Origin: Pseudoclavibacter sp. AY1F1
GTDB lineage: Bacteria; Actinomycetota; Actinomycetes; Actinomycetales; Microbacteriaceae
DNA: 64,000 nucleotides
NCBI RefSeq assembly: GCF_002931075.1
Contig: NZ_PSTQ01000003.1
Location: forward strand, 186,001-250,000
Reading direction: 5' to 3'
Shown: positions 25,887 to 33,658 of the stretch, piece by piece
Numbering within the stretch: position 1 is the first letter of the stretch
Layout: every line of letters starts with the position of its first letter
The notes under the pieces: model-generated
Seen by the model: the letters and a program-made list of their open reading frames with translations, nothing else
What the model was told of the DNA's origin: nothing
Database searches by the model: none
Translations under genes and position numbers: made by a program

Positions 25887-27392
25887 ATGGATGAAACCCG
25901 ACTGCTCGAGCAGTACCCCGCCCCAGTGCGCGTCGACGCTGCGGAAGTCGCCGACCGGGTCCGCGAGTCCGGGGCGACCCTCATCGTGCTCGACGACGAC
26001 CCGACGGGAACGCAATCGGTCGCTGACCTTCCCGTGCTCACCCGCTGGGAGCAGGACGACCTCGTCTGGGCGCTCGAGCAGGGCCGCGACGCCGTCTACG
26101 TGCTGACGAACACGCGCAGCCTCGACGCCGAGTCGGCGGCCGCGCGCAACCGCGAGATCGTCACCGCAGCCCTTGCCGCCGCCGAGCGCCTCGAGCGGCG
26201 CGTCGCCTTCGTGAGCCGCGGCGACAGCACGCTGCGTGGCCACTACCCGCTCGAGACCGACGTCATCGCGGCGACCCTCGAGGAACTCGGCGGCCCGGTT
26301 CCCGACGGCGTCCTCATCGTCCCCGCCTTCCCCGACGCGGGCAGGGTCACGATCGGGGGCATCCACTACTACCGCCAGAACGGTGAGCTCGTGCCCGTCG
26401 CCGAGACCGAGTTCGCGAAGGATGCGACCTTCGGCTTCCGCAGCTCCGCCCTGCCCGAGTGGGTCGAGGAGAAGACAAAGGGCCGCTGGGCGACCGCCGA
26501 CGTCACGGTGCTCTCGCTCGACATCATCCGCCGCGGGCCGGAGGCGGTTGCCGCCGTGCTGCAGGAGGCGCGCGGCGGCCAGCCGATCGTCGTCGACGTG
26601 GTCGTCGAGGATGACATCCGGATCGTCGCGCTCGGGCTCGAGCTCGCAGAGGCCGACGGCAAGCAGTTCCTGTACCGCGTCGGGCCGCCGTTCGTGCGGG
26701 CCCGCATCGGGCAGGAGATCGCCTCGCCCCTGGAACCCGCCGAGCTGGCCCGCGACGATACAGCCGGATCCGCCGCAGGCGGCCTCATCGTCGTCGGCTC
26801 GCACGTCGACCTCACAACCCGCCAGCTCGCTGCCTTGCACCGGGAGCACCCGGACCTCCCGACCGTCGAGCTCTCCGTCTTGGCGATCATCGACGCCGAC
26901 CGCCGCGACGCCCACCTCGACGAAGCCAAGGCGCGCGTCGTCGAGGCGCTCGCGGTCGGCGATGTCATCCTCCACACGAGCCGCGAGCTCGTGAAGACCG
27001 ACGATGCGGATGCGTCGCTCGCGATCTCGAGGGACGTCTCGGCCGCCGTCTGCGAGGTCGTCGCCCACGCACTTCGCGAGACGCCGCCGCGCTTCGTCAT
27101 CGCCAAGGGCGGCATCACCTCGAGCGACGTCGCCACCAACGGCCTCGAGATCCGCCACGCGGTTGTCCGCGGCCCCATGCTGCCGGGCATCGTCTCCCTC
27201 TGGCAGGCGGTCGGGGGACCGGCCGACGGCATCCCCTACGTCGTGTTCGCCGGCAACGTCGGCGACGAGGACTCGCTCGCGCGGGTTGTCGAGAAGTTCC
27301 ACGCGAGCGCAGCGACCGGCGTCGACGCGGTAGTACCCGACGCGGTAGCACGCGACGCCGCAGCACCCGCATCCGTTCCCGCATCCAACTGA
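25887..27392 (+). CDS. Four-carbon acid sugar kinase (DUF1537 family)
   Basis: Kinase of 501 residues. The N-terminal domain carries the DUF1537 hallmark DDDPTGTQ (36-43) and SRGDSTLRGHYPLE. The C-terminal ATP-binding domain has AKGGITSSD (406-414). Enzymes of this family (OtnK, DtnK, LtnK types) phosphorylate erythronate or threonate at C4. ATG 25887 lies behind AAGGGAG and downstream of the operator pair; an earlier in-frame start would lie in the promoter. First gene of the operon, followed by a dehydrogenase and a GntP permease. Confidence 0.9.
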   Translation: MDETRLLEQYPAPVRVDAAEVADRVRESGATLIVLDDDPTGTQSVADLPVLTRWEQDDLVWALEQGRDAVYVLTNTRSLDAESAAARNREIVTAALAAAERLERRVAFVSRGDSTLRGHYPLETDVIAATLEELGGPVPDGVLIVPAFPDAGRVTIGGIHYYRQNGELVPVAETEFAKDATFGFRSSALPEWVEEKTKGRWATADVTVLSLDIIRRGPEAVAAVLQEARGGQPIVVDVVVEDDIRIVALGLELAEADGKQFLYRVGPPFVRARIGQEIASPLEPAELARDDTAGSAAGGLIVVGSHVDLTTRQLAALHREHPDLPTVELSVLAIIDADRRDAHLDEAKARVVEALAVGDVILHTSRELVKTDDADASLAISRDVSAAVCEVVAHALRETPPRFVIAKGGITSSDVATNGLEIRHAVVRGPMLPGIVSLWQAVGGPADGIPYVVFAGNVGDEDSLARVVEKFHASAATGVDAVVPDAVARDAAAPASVPASN

Positions 27393-27455
27393 TCAGCAAC
27401 AGCGCTGAGACCCGTACACGCAGTGATTCGTACACGCACTGAGAAACGAGCAACC

Positions 27456-28361
27456 ATGACCTCCTCCTCATCCCCTTACTCCGTCGCCGTCCTCGGGCTC
27501 GGCGCCATGGGCCTGCCCATGGCGACACGCCTCAGCAGCCAGCTCACCGTCAACGGCTTCGACATCGCGCAGCCGCGCCTCGACCTCGCGGCCGCCGCCG
27601 GCATCGTGCCGCACGCCTCGGCGGCCAGCGCCGTCACGGGCGTCGACGCGGTCCTCCTCGCCGTCCGCAACGGAGAGCAGCTGCACGACGTGCTCTTCGG
27701 CGCGAACGGCATCGCCGACAAGCTCGACGAAGGCGCTGTTGTGATCCTCACGAGCACGGTCGGCACCGAGGGCATCGCCGAGGTCGTCGCGCGCCTCGAG
27801 CAGCACTCGGTCGAGCTCGTGGATGCACCCCTGTCTGGCGGCCCCGTCCGCGCGGGCGAGGGCGACCTCCTCATCGTCGTCGGCGCGACGCCGGCCGCTC
27901 GCGAGAAGGCGCAGCCGGTGCTCGAACTGCTCGCATCCACCCTCACCGTCGTCGGCGACCGCCCGGGCGACGGCCAGGCGCTCAAAACTGTCAACCAGCT
28001 GCTGTGCGGTGTGCACATCGCGGCCGCCGCGGAGGCGCTTGCCCTCGCCGAGCGCCTCGGCCTCGACCCCGAGAAGACCCTCGAGACCCTCGGGGCGGGA
28101 GCCGCCGGTTCGTTCATGCTCGCGAACCGCGGCCCACGCATCCTCGAGGCCTACGACGAGGACGGCGCCGAAGTGCTCAGTCGCCTCGATATCTTCGTGA
28201 AGGACATGGGCATCGTCGGCAAGGCGAGCCGCGCCGTCGGACTCCCCACGCCGGTCGCCGCCGCCGCCGAGCAGCTGTACCTTCTCGGCCAGGCGCAGGG
28301 CCTCGGTGCCCACGACGACTCGGCCGTGATCCTCGCTCTCGCTCCGAAGGTCACCGACTAG
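27456..28361 (+). CDS. NAD-dependent dehydrogenase of the threonate/3-hydroxyisobutyrate type
   Basis: Beta-hydroxyacid dehydrogenase of 301 residues. The Rossmann motif is GLGAMGLPMA (14-23), the substrate-binding stretch is DAPLSGGPVRAGEGDL, and the catalytic lysine is Lys177 in GQALKTVNQ. In acid-sugar operons this enzyme (LtnD type) oxidises L-threonate or D-erythronate at C2 before the kinase acts. The exact stereochemistry cannot be read. ATG 27456 is preferred; the frame is open upstream to 27423. Two near-identical copies of CGTACACGCA-TGA at about 27412-27443 separate it from the kinase gene. Confidence 0.88.
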   Translation: MTSSSSPYSVAVLGLGAMGLPMATRLSSQLTVNGFDIAQPRLDLAAAAGIVPHASAASAVTGVDAVLLAVRNGEQLHDVLFGANGIADKLDEGAVVILTSTVGTEGIAEVVARLEQHSVELVDAPLSGGPVRAGEGDLLIVVGATPAAREKAQPVLELLASTLTVVGDRPGDGQALKTVNQLLCGVHIAAAAEALALAERLGLDPEKTLETLGAGAAGSFMLANRGPRILEAYDEDGAEVLSRLDIFVKDMGIVGKASRAVGLPTPVAAAAEQLYLLGQAQGLGAHDDSAVILALAPKVTD

Positions 28362-28365
28362 GTCC

Positions 28366-28500
28366 CGGCGCCAGCCCCTCCGGCGCCAGCCCCTCGGGCG
28401 CCATCCCCTTAGGCGAGAGCCCCCGCTCCCGCCCGACCCTCGTTCACGCCCCATCATCGCTCCCGCCCCATCACGCTCTCGTCCCGTCATCGCTCTCGTC
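28366..28500. repeat. Pair of short tandem repeats between dehydrogenase and permease genes
   Basis: First, three copies of a 15-base unit (CGGCGCCAGCCCCTC) at 28366-28410; then about four imperfect copies of a CATCGCTCCCGCCC unit up to 28500. They lie within the operon, directly before the permease ribosome binding site. Confidence 0.8.
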
Positions 28501-28513
28501 AAAGGAGACGAAC

Positions 28514-29974
28514 TTGTCCACCCTGCTGCTACTCACGATCGGCGTCGGAGGAATCGCATTCCTCCTGCTGTTGATCATCAAACTCAAGGTCCATGCCTTC
28601 CTGGCCCTGCTCATCGTGAGCATCCTTGTCGGTCTCGCGACGGGGCTGCCGCTCGTCACGATCCCCGAAACCGACCTGGAACCGGCGAGGCTCGGCATCA
28701 TCGAGTCGATCATCGCCGGCATGGGCGGAGTGCTCGGATCGGTCGCCATCCTCGTCGCACTCGGCGCGATGCTCGGCAAGATCATCGAGATCTCCGGCGG
28801 GGCGTCCAGTCTGGCCGGACGATTCACGAAGATCCTGGGCCCGAAGCGCGTCGCCGGTGCGCTCACCGCGGCGGCTCTTGTCCTCGCCATTCCAGTGTTC
28901 TTCGACGTCGGCTTCATCATCCTCGTGCCGATCATCTACGGGTTCTGCAAGGCAGCAGGTGTCAACCCTGTGAAGTTCGGCCTCCCCATCGGCGGCATCA
29001 TGCTCGCCGTGCACGTGTCGGTTCCGCCGCATCCGGGAATCGTCGGCGGCTCGGGCATCCTCGGGGCTGACCTCGGCTGGGTGACCATCCTGGGCCTCGC
29101 GGTGTGCCTGCCCCTCGCAGTGGTGGCGCACTTCGTCTCGAAGTGGCTCACCCGTCGCGACATCACGATGCTGCCAAGCACTGCGGCGTCCTTCGCAGCG
29201 TTCGGGACCAACAAAGACACGGAGTCGCTCGTCGACGGATCAGGCGCAGGGACGTCGGCTGTCGGGACCTCGACGAAGACTGGAACCGTAGCGCCCCCGA
29301 GCTCGGGAATGATCATGGCGCTCATCCTGACCCCACTGGTCATGATCGCGCTCGGCACTGTCGGCGCGACGCTGCTCCCGGCGGGCGACCCCGTCCGCAA
29401 CGTGCTCGGCTTCATCGGCGCACCACTGTTCGCTCTGCTCGTGACGGTGCTGCTCGCGAGCTTCTTCCTCGGATTCCGCCGAGGATGGAGCGCAACCCAG
29501 CTGGGCGAGGTCATCGAATCGGCGCTGCCGCCCGTTGCGATCGTCATTCTCGTATCCGGAGCCGGCGGGTCGTTCGCCCGCGTGCTCACGGAGAGCGGCA
29601 TCGGAACGGCGCTCAGCGAGACGCTCCTGGCTACGGGAATGCCCCTCATGCTCCTGGCGTTCCTGATCTCGCTCGCGCTGCGAGCCGCCCAAGGATCGGC
29701 AACCGTGGCGATCCTCACGACGGCCGGGCTGCTCAGCGCGTCGGTCCTCGGTGGCGACTACTCCACGATTCAGGTGGCGCTCCTCGCACTCGCGATGTCC
29801 TTCGGCGCCCTCGGCCTGTCGCACGTCAACGACTCCGGCTTCTGGGTCGTGACCCGCTACCTCGGCCTGAGCGTCGCGGACGGCCTTCGCACGTGGACTG
29901 TCCTCACGACGGTGCTCGGCCTCGTCGGCTTCCTGCTCTGCTACGTCATCTGGCTGATCGCGGGCGTCGCGTAA
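28514..29974 (+). CDS. GntP family gluconate/acid-sugar permease
   Basis: Proton symporter of 486 residues with 12-14 hydrophobic segments. FDVGFIILVPIIYGFCKAAG and the motif AVHVSVPPHPGIVGGS are typical of GntP, as is the later RAAQGSATVAILTTAG. It imports gluconate-like acids; here a threonate or erythronate is expected from the neighbouring genes. I set the start at TTG 28514 because AAAGGAGACGAAC stands directly before it and the hydrophobic N-terminus begins there. Last gene of the GntR-controlled operon. Confidence 0.9.
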   Translation: MSTLLLLTIGVGGIAFLLLLIIKLKVHAFLALLIVSILVGLATGLPLVTIPETDLEPARLGIIESIIAGMGGVLGSVAILVALGAMLGKIIEISGGASSLAGRFTKILGPKRVAGALTAAALVLAIPVFFDVGFIILVPIIYGFCKAAGVNPVKFGLPIGGIMLAVHVSVPPHPGIVGGSGILGADLGWVTILGLAVCLPLAVVAHFVSKWLTRRDITMLPSTAASFAAFGTNKDTESLVDGSGAGTSAVGTSTKTGTVAPPSSGMIMALILTPLVMIALGTVGATLLPAGDPVRNVLGFIGAPLFALLVTVLLASFFLGFRRGWSATQLGEVIESALPPVAIVILVSGAGGSFARVLTESGIGTALSETLLATGMPLMLLAFLISLALRAAQGSATVAILTTAGLLSASVLGGDYSTIQVALLALAMSFGALGLSHVNDSGFWVVTRYLGLSVADGLRTWTVLTTVLGLVGFLLCYVIWLIAGVA

Positions 29975-30022
29975 CGGCCGTAGCCGTAGCCGTAGCCTCG
30001 GCGGAAGTCGCCAGCACCTTCA

Positions 30023-30084
30023 ATCGCTGCCAGCCGATTTGCCCTCCACGAGCGTCGTTGAAGGGCGCATCGGCTGGCGGCGAT
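30023..30084. repeat. 62-bp inverted repeat, copy 2
   Basis: Starts ATCGCTGCCAGCCGAT and ends ATCGGCTGGCGGCGAT. The outer 16 bases pair with one T-G wobble; the inner stem (CCACGA/TCGTTG) differs in sequence from copy 1. It lies between the convergent GntP and lipoprotein genes. Confidence 0.88.
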
Positions 30085-30131
30085 CTTTGTCTCGCGGTGC
30101 GTGCACGCCGCGGATTCTGGTGGGCGAACGG

Positions 30132-30653
30132 CTACGGCGCCGACGAGAAGATCAGCACCGTGCCGGCCACGCACTCCGGAGCCACGTCTTTCACGCCTTC
30201 TTCGTTCGTGTGGATCTCGCCTCCACCGCCAGATATCAATTCGCCAATCGCGACTTCGCCGACCCCTGGAATGTTGACGGATTGACCGTCGTCCGAGAGC
30301 GCTGTCCCGTGCGGGAACTGCACCGGCCGTAGTTCGGGTTCTTCAAGGAACAGCTTGCGATCCTCGTCGGACAGATTCGCGAGGGCCTCTGGTGCCAGTT
30401 CGAGCGGCACGGGCACGATGGTGAAGCACCCGGTCTCAGTCACGCCCAGCTCTCCCTCGATCAACGCCTCCATGTGGAAGCGAGGTTCGTGCGCTGGTGT
30501 CCAGAGGACGTGCCCGCCGGCGCGCTGCGTCAAGTTGTCTGGGCCTGCGGCGCAGCCCGCGACGAGTATTGCCGTCGTCACCGTCGTGATGACCGCTAGT
30601 GCGATCTTGGTTGGGTTGTGCATCCTGTGCGTCACCGTTTCAGCTGCCTTCAC
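30132..30653 (-). CDS. Hypothetical lipoprotein
   Basis: Protein of 173 residues with a signal sequence ending in the lipobox LVAGC (Cys34 from the GTG at 30653, Cys24 if ATG 30623 is used; neither has a strong ribosome binding site). The mature part is acidic, with the motif LSDEDRKLFLEEP and a near-terminal Cys (APECVAGTVL). I recognise no family. It could be an extracytoplasmic binding or envelope protein. The small membrane protein at 30685 is encoded just upstream on the same strand. Confidence 0.75.
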   Translation of the reverse strand: MKAAETVTHRMHNPTKIALAVITTVTTAILVAGCAAGPDNLTQRAGGHVLWTPAHEPRFHMEALIEGELGVTETGCFTIVPVPLELAPEALANLSDEDRKLFLEEPELRPVQFPHGTALSDDGQSVNIPGVGEVAIGELISGGGGEIHTNEEGVKDVAPECVAGTVLIFSSAP

Positions 30654-30684
30654 TGTTCTCGTTCATACCCCAGTGGCAGGCCGC

Positions 30685-30945
30685 TCAGAGTCCCGAATTG
30701 TTGCCCTGGTCGAAGCGTGTGCGGGTCGGCGGCGGGGCCGGGTTCTCGGCCCGGCGCCGGCGCTCGTCGGGGGAGAGTTCGGAGTCAAGAGGCGGGCGGG
30801 GTGCTGCGCGCAGCATCCACACAACGAGGAACGTGACCGCCGCGAAGCCGAGAACGATCACGGCGACCACCAGCATGGGGTTGTGGGCCACGGGATGCTC
30901 CGCTCGCTCGGGCGCTGTACGCGCGTCTTCCGGGGAGTCTCGCAT
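30685..30945 (-). CDS. Small single-pass membrane protein
   Basis: Predicted 86 residues: a hydrophilic start, one membrane segment (MLVVAVIVLGFAAVTFLVVW), then a charged, proline-rich cytoplasmic tail (DERRRRAENPAPPPTRTR). ATG 30945 is chosen because the frame upstream of it only translates the CCGCAT repeat and the 62-bp hairpin. It is 31 bases upstream of the lipoprotein gene, likely co-transcribed. No family recognised. Confidence 0.55.
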   Translation of the reverse strand: MRDSPEDARTAPERAEHPVAHNPMLVVAVIVLGFAAVTFLVVWMLRAAPRPPLDSELSPDERRRRAENPAPPPTRTRFDQGNNSGL

Positions 30946-30965
30946 GCCAGCCCGGGGGAGTCTCG

Positions 30966-30995
30966 CCGCATCCGCATCCGCATCCGCATCCGCAT
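30966..30995. repeat. CCGCAT microsatellite
   Basis: Five perfect head-to-tail copies of CCGCAT. A related array of CGCTCG lies at about 31078-31101 on the other side of the neighbouring 62-bp hairpin. Confidence 0.9.
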
Positions 30996-31014
30996 CCGCG
31001 CCGTCCCGGCCGCA

Positions 31015-31076
31015 ATCACTGCCAGTCGATTGGCCCTCTGGAAGGGGCCCTGGACGGCCATTTGGCTGGCAGTGAT
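31015..31076. repeat. 62-bp inverted repeat, copy 3
   Basis: Starts ATCACTGCCAG and ends CTGGCAGTGAT. Compared with copy 1, the fourth base pair changed from G-C to A-T on both arms together, so the stem is kept by a compensatory change. The centre (GGCCCTCTGG / TGGACGGCC) is less regular. It lies 45 bases beyond the stop of the MFS gene. Confidence 0.88.
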
Positions 31077-31121
31077 CGCGCTCGCGCTCGCGCTCGCGAG
31101 CGCCGGCCGCGCCGCGCACCC

Positions 31122-32318
31122 CTACGGCGCCCGCGGGCCCTTCTGCACGGGGATGATGCCGGTGCGGGCAGGCGGGTTCGGGAAGAACCAGAGGATGGCG
31201 CCGGAGAGGATCCAGATGATGGCCATGCCGGCGACGAGCCAGCCCGCGTCGAAGCCCGCGATGAGCCCCGCGACGGCTGCGCCGACGGCGGCCGCCGTGA
31301 CGCGGAGGCCCGCTCCGATGGTGAAGACCTGCGAGCGCACGTTCGGCTTGCTCTCCTTGTCTCGCAGCAGCATCATGGCGGCGTTTGCGGGCGCGGCGAA
31401 CAAGCCGGAGATGAAGACGGCGGCGAACGTGAAACCGACCGGGAGTGCTGGGACAGCGACGAGGAGGAAGGCGCCCGTCGCGACGAAGCCCATACCCATG
31501 ACCCAGACGGGGCCGCGCGTCGTCCAGGTCCTGACGGCCATGAAGAGCGCCCCGGCGAGCCCACCGATGGCGTAGGCCGTGACGATCCAGGCGGCGGATG
31601 CTTCTGAGCCGGTGCGCTCCAGGGAGATGGCGATGGCTGCGATGCCGAGCGCTCCGCCCGCTACCTGGCTGATGGTGCCCGCCGTGGTGACGATGGCGAT
31701 CGGCTTGTGCCTCACGAGGTACGTCATGCCGCGAGCGATCGTTCGGCCGAGCCCCTCGACGGCACCCTCCTTGGGGTGCATCCGGATGCCGATTCCGGCC
31801 ATCGCCCCGATGAACGCGAGTGCGGCGAGGAGCACCATGGCGAGGCGCGCGGAGCCGGCGAGCGGGATCGCGAGCGCGGCCAGCGCCGGCCCGCCGACGG
31901 ATGCGATCGTGTACGACAGTGCGTCCTGCGCATACGCCTTCCGAACGGGCGCGATGTTGTCCGGCGCGAAACTCGAGAGGCCGCCCATGTAGGCGGGGGT
32001 CACGAAGCCGGCAACCGCGAGGATGAGCGCGATGACCCCGATAGGCAGCGAGCCGAGCTGTGACGCGAAGAGGTACGCGGCGGCCGTGATCGACCCGCCG
32101 ATGATGAGGAGCAGCCTCGGGCGGCGCATCCGGTCGAGGAGCGCGCCGACAAGTGGCGCGGCGATGACGCTGGGGAACAGGGCGACGGCGACCAGGAATC
32201 CGCCGACGGCGACGTCGCCGAGCTGTTCGACGGCGAGAAGCGGCAGCGCAACGACTGCTCCGGCGTTCGCCAGTCTGAGGGGAATCGAAGTCGACTGGTA
32301 CCGCCAGATGCCGCTCAT
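31122..32318 (-). CDS. MFS transporter
   Basis: Major facilitator protein of about 398 residues with 12 hydrophobic segments. The loop GALLDRMRRPRLLLIIGG between segments 2 and 3 is the family signature. No charged residue pattern points to a particular substrate; an efflux function of the DHA/NreB-like kind is possible. ATG 32318 gives a natural N-terminus (MSGIWRYQSTSIPLRLANAG); GAGGAG lies 12 bases before it, rather far, and the frame stays open to 32354. It is a single gene. Confidence 0.85.
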   Translation of the reverse strand: MSGIWRYQSTSIPLRLANAGAVVALPLLAVEQLGDVAVGGFLVAVALFPSVIAAPLVGALLDRMRRPRLLLIIGGSITAAAYLFASQLGSLPIGVIALILAVAGFVTPAYMGGLSSFAPDNIAPVRKAYAQDALSYTIASVGGPALAALAIPLAGSARLAMVLLAALAFIGAMAGIGIRMHPKEGAVEGLGRTIARGMTYLVRHKPIAIVTTAGTISQVAGGALGIAAIAISLERTGSEASAAWIVTAYAIGGLAGALFMAVRTWTTRGPVWVMGMGFVATGAFLLVAVPALPVGFTFAAVFISGLFAAPANAAMMLLRDKESKPNVRSQVFTIGAGLRVTAAAVGAAVAGLIAGFDAGWLVAGMAIIWILSGAILWFFPNPPARTGIIPVQKGPRAP

Positions 32319-32493
32319 CCGAGAACAGAACTCCTCACCGCAAGGCCGTCGCAAGCCGCGGCAGACGCTACCGCGAATGCCAGCCTACGTCGCACGCGAA
32401 CCCGCCGGACGGCATCGAGAAACCTGCCGCAACCGGCGCAAACACGCTTGTTATGGGCAGTTCTCGCGAACCGGCCTCCCGGTTGAGCTCGGC

Positions 32494-33213
32494 TCAGTCG
32501 CCGAGCTTCTGGTCGAAGTCTTTCGGCGCGAGGGCCAGGGCCGCGGCCTCCTCGCGGCTCACGCGCTCCGCCTCGCGGCGCGACTTCCTCATGTTGAGGA
32601 GGTAGTGGATGCTCGTCGGCACGACGGTCGCGAGCACGGCGAGAATCAGGATCACGTCGATGTACTCGCGGATGAAGTCCCCGAGCACCGGGACGTAGCC
32701 GAGCAGGTAGCCGGCGAACGTGAGTCCCGAACCCCAGATGAGCGCGCCGATGAGGTTGTAGATCGTGTACTTGCGGTAATCCATCTTGCCGACGCCGGCC
32801 GCGACGGGCGCGAACGTGCGGACGATCGGCACGAAGCGGGCAACGATGACCGCGAGGCCGCCGAAGCGTTCGAAGAACGAATTGGTGCGCTCGACGTTCT
32901 TCATGCTGAAGAGCCCGCTCTCCTTGCGTTCGAAGATCCTCGGCCCCGCCTTCCGGCCGATCAGGTAGCCGACTTCGCCTCCCAGGAACGCTGCCAGGCC
33001 GATGGCGAGGCACACCCACCAGATGTCGAAGCCAATGCCCGGGTAGAAGGCGAGGAGCCCCGTGATGAGCAGCAGCGTGTCGCCCGGCAGTAGGAAGCCG
33101 ACGAGCAGGCCGGTCTCCGAGAACACGATGAGGCAGACGACGAGCAACGCCCAGGGGCCCGCACCGTGAATGATCGTTTCAGGGTCGAGCCAGGGGAAGA
33201 GTGTGGGAACCAC
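32494..33213 (-). CDS. DedA family membrane protein
   Basis: Membrane protein of 239 residues with the VTT/SNARE-associated domain. GFLLPGDTLLLITG near the N-terminus, FLGGEVGYLIGRKAG, and RFVPIVRTFAPVAAGVGKM with its conserved arginines are DedA hallmarks. DedA proteins help recycle the lipid carrier undecaprenyl phosphate or other phospholipids across the membrane. The start is GTG at 33213. The C-terminal 40 residues are charged. Confidence 0.92.
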   Translation of the reverse strand: MVPTLFPWLDPETIIHGAGPWALLVVCLIVFSETGLLVGFLLPGDTLLLITGLLAFYPGIGFDIWWVCLAIGLAAFLGGEVGYLIGRKAGPRIFERKESGLFSMKNVERTNSFFERFGGLAVIVARFVPIVRTFAPVAAGVGKMDYRKYTIYNLIGALIWGSGLTFAGYLLGYVPVLGDFIREYIDVILILAVLATVVPTSIHYLLNMRKSRREAERVSREEAAALALAPKDFDQKLGD

Positions 33214-33658
33214 GGAAGATGCATCCAGTCGCAGAATTCTTGAGGTGAACGAAGGGTATCCCCTACGGATGGGGTGAAACTCCGATCACGATCACGATCG
33301 TGAACCCTTCGGCGGAAGGCGACGCGCCGAGCTCCAAGTCGACGATGCGCAGAGCCAACACGGTGCGTGTCTCGCCACGACGGCGGGAGGCGTCGCTGGT
33401 GCGGTTGCCCGGCGCTGGAAGCCGCATCAGCGGAACCCATCGCTGACGAGCTGATTTGCAGGCGTCGACCAGGTCTGAGTTCGCGTCGGAACGAGCGCCC
33501 GTGACGTGATCATCGCGGGCATTTCGGTGGCGTTCGATGTCGTTTCCGATGGTCATCGCCCGAATGTCGGTGGCTCGGTCTAGTCTGAGAATCAGTAAGA
33601 AACTAGTACATACATACTATTCCGTGGTATGTTGAAGGCGATCTTGGGGGAGGTCAGG
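33214..33658. other. Intergenic region with the promoter of the HNH gene
   Basis: 445 bases between divergent dedA and HNH genes. The left part has a short CGATCA repeat (33285-33300). A minus-strand frame of 97 codons (33263-33556) exists but has no ribosome binding site or recognisable pattern, and I do not call it. The last 60 bases are AT-rich: TACTAT at 33616-33621 is a plausible -10 box for the HNH gene. Nothing else is visible. Confidence 0.5.

Noticed and set aside
33263-33556. 97-codon minus-strand frame between dedA and the HNH gene
   Set aside because: There is no ribosome binding site, no family pattern and mixed third-base use; it is left as uncertain intergenic sequence.
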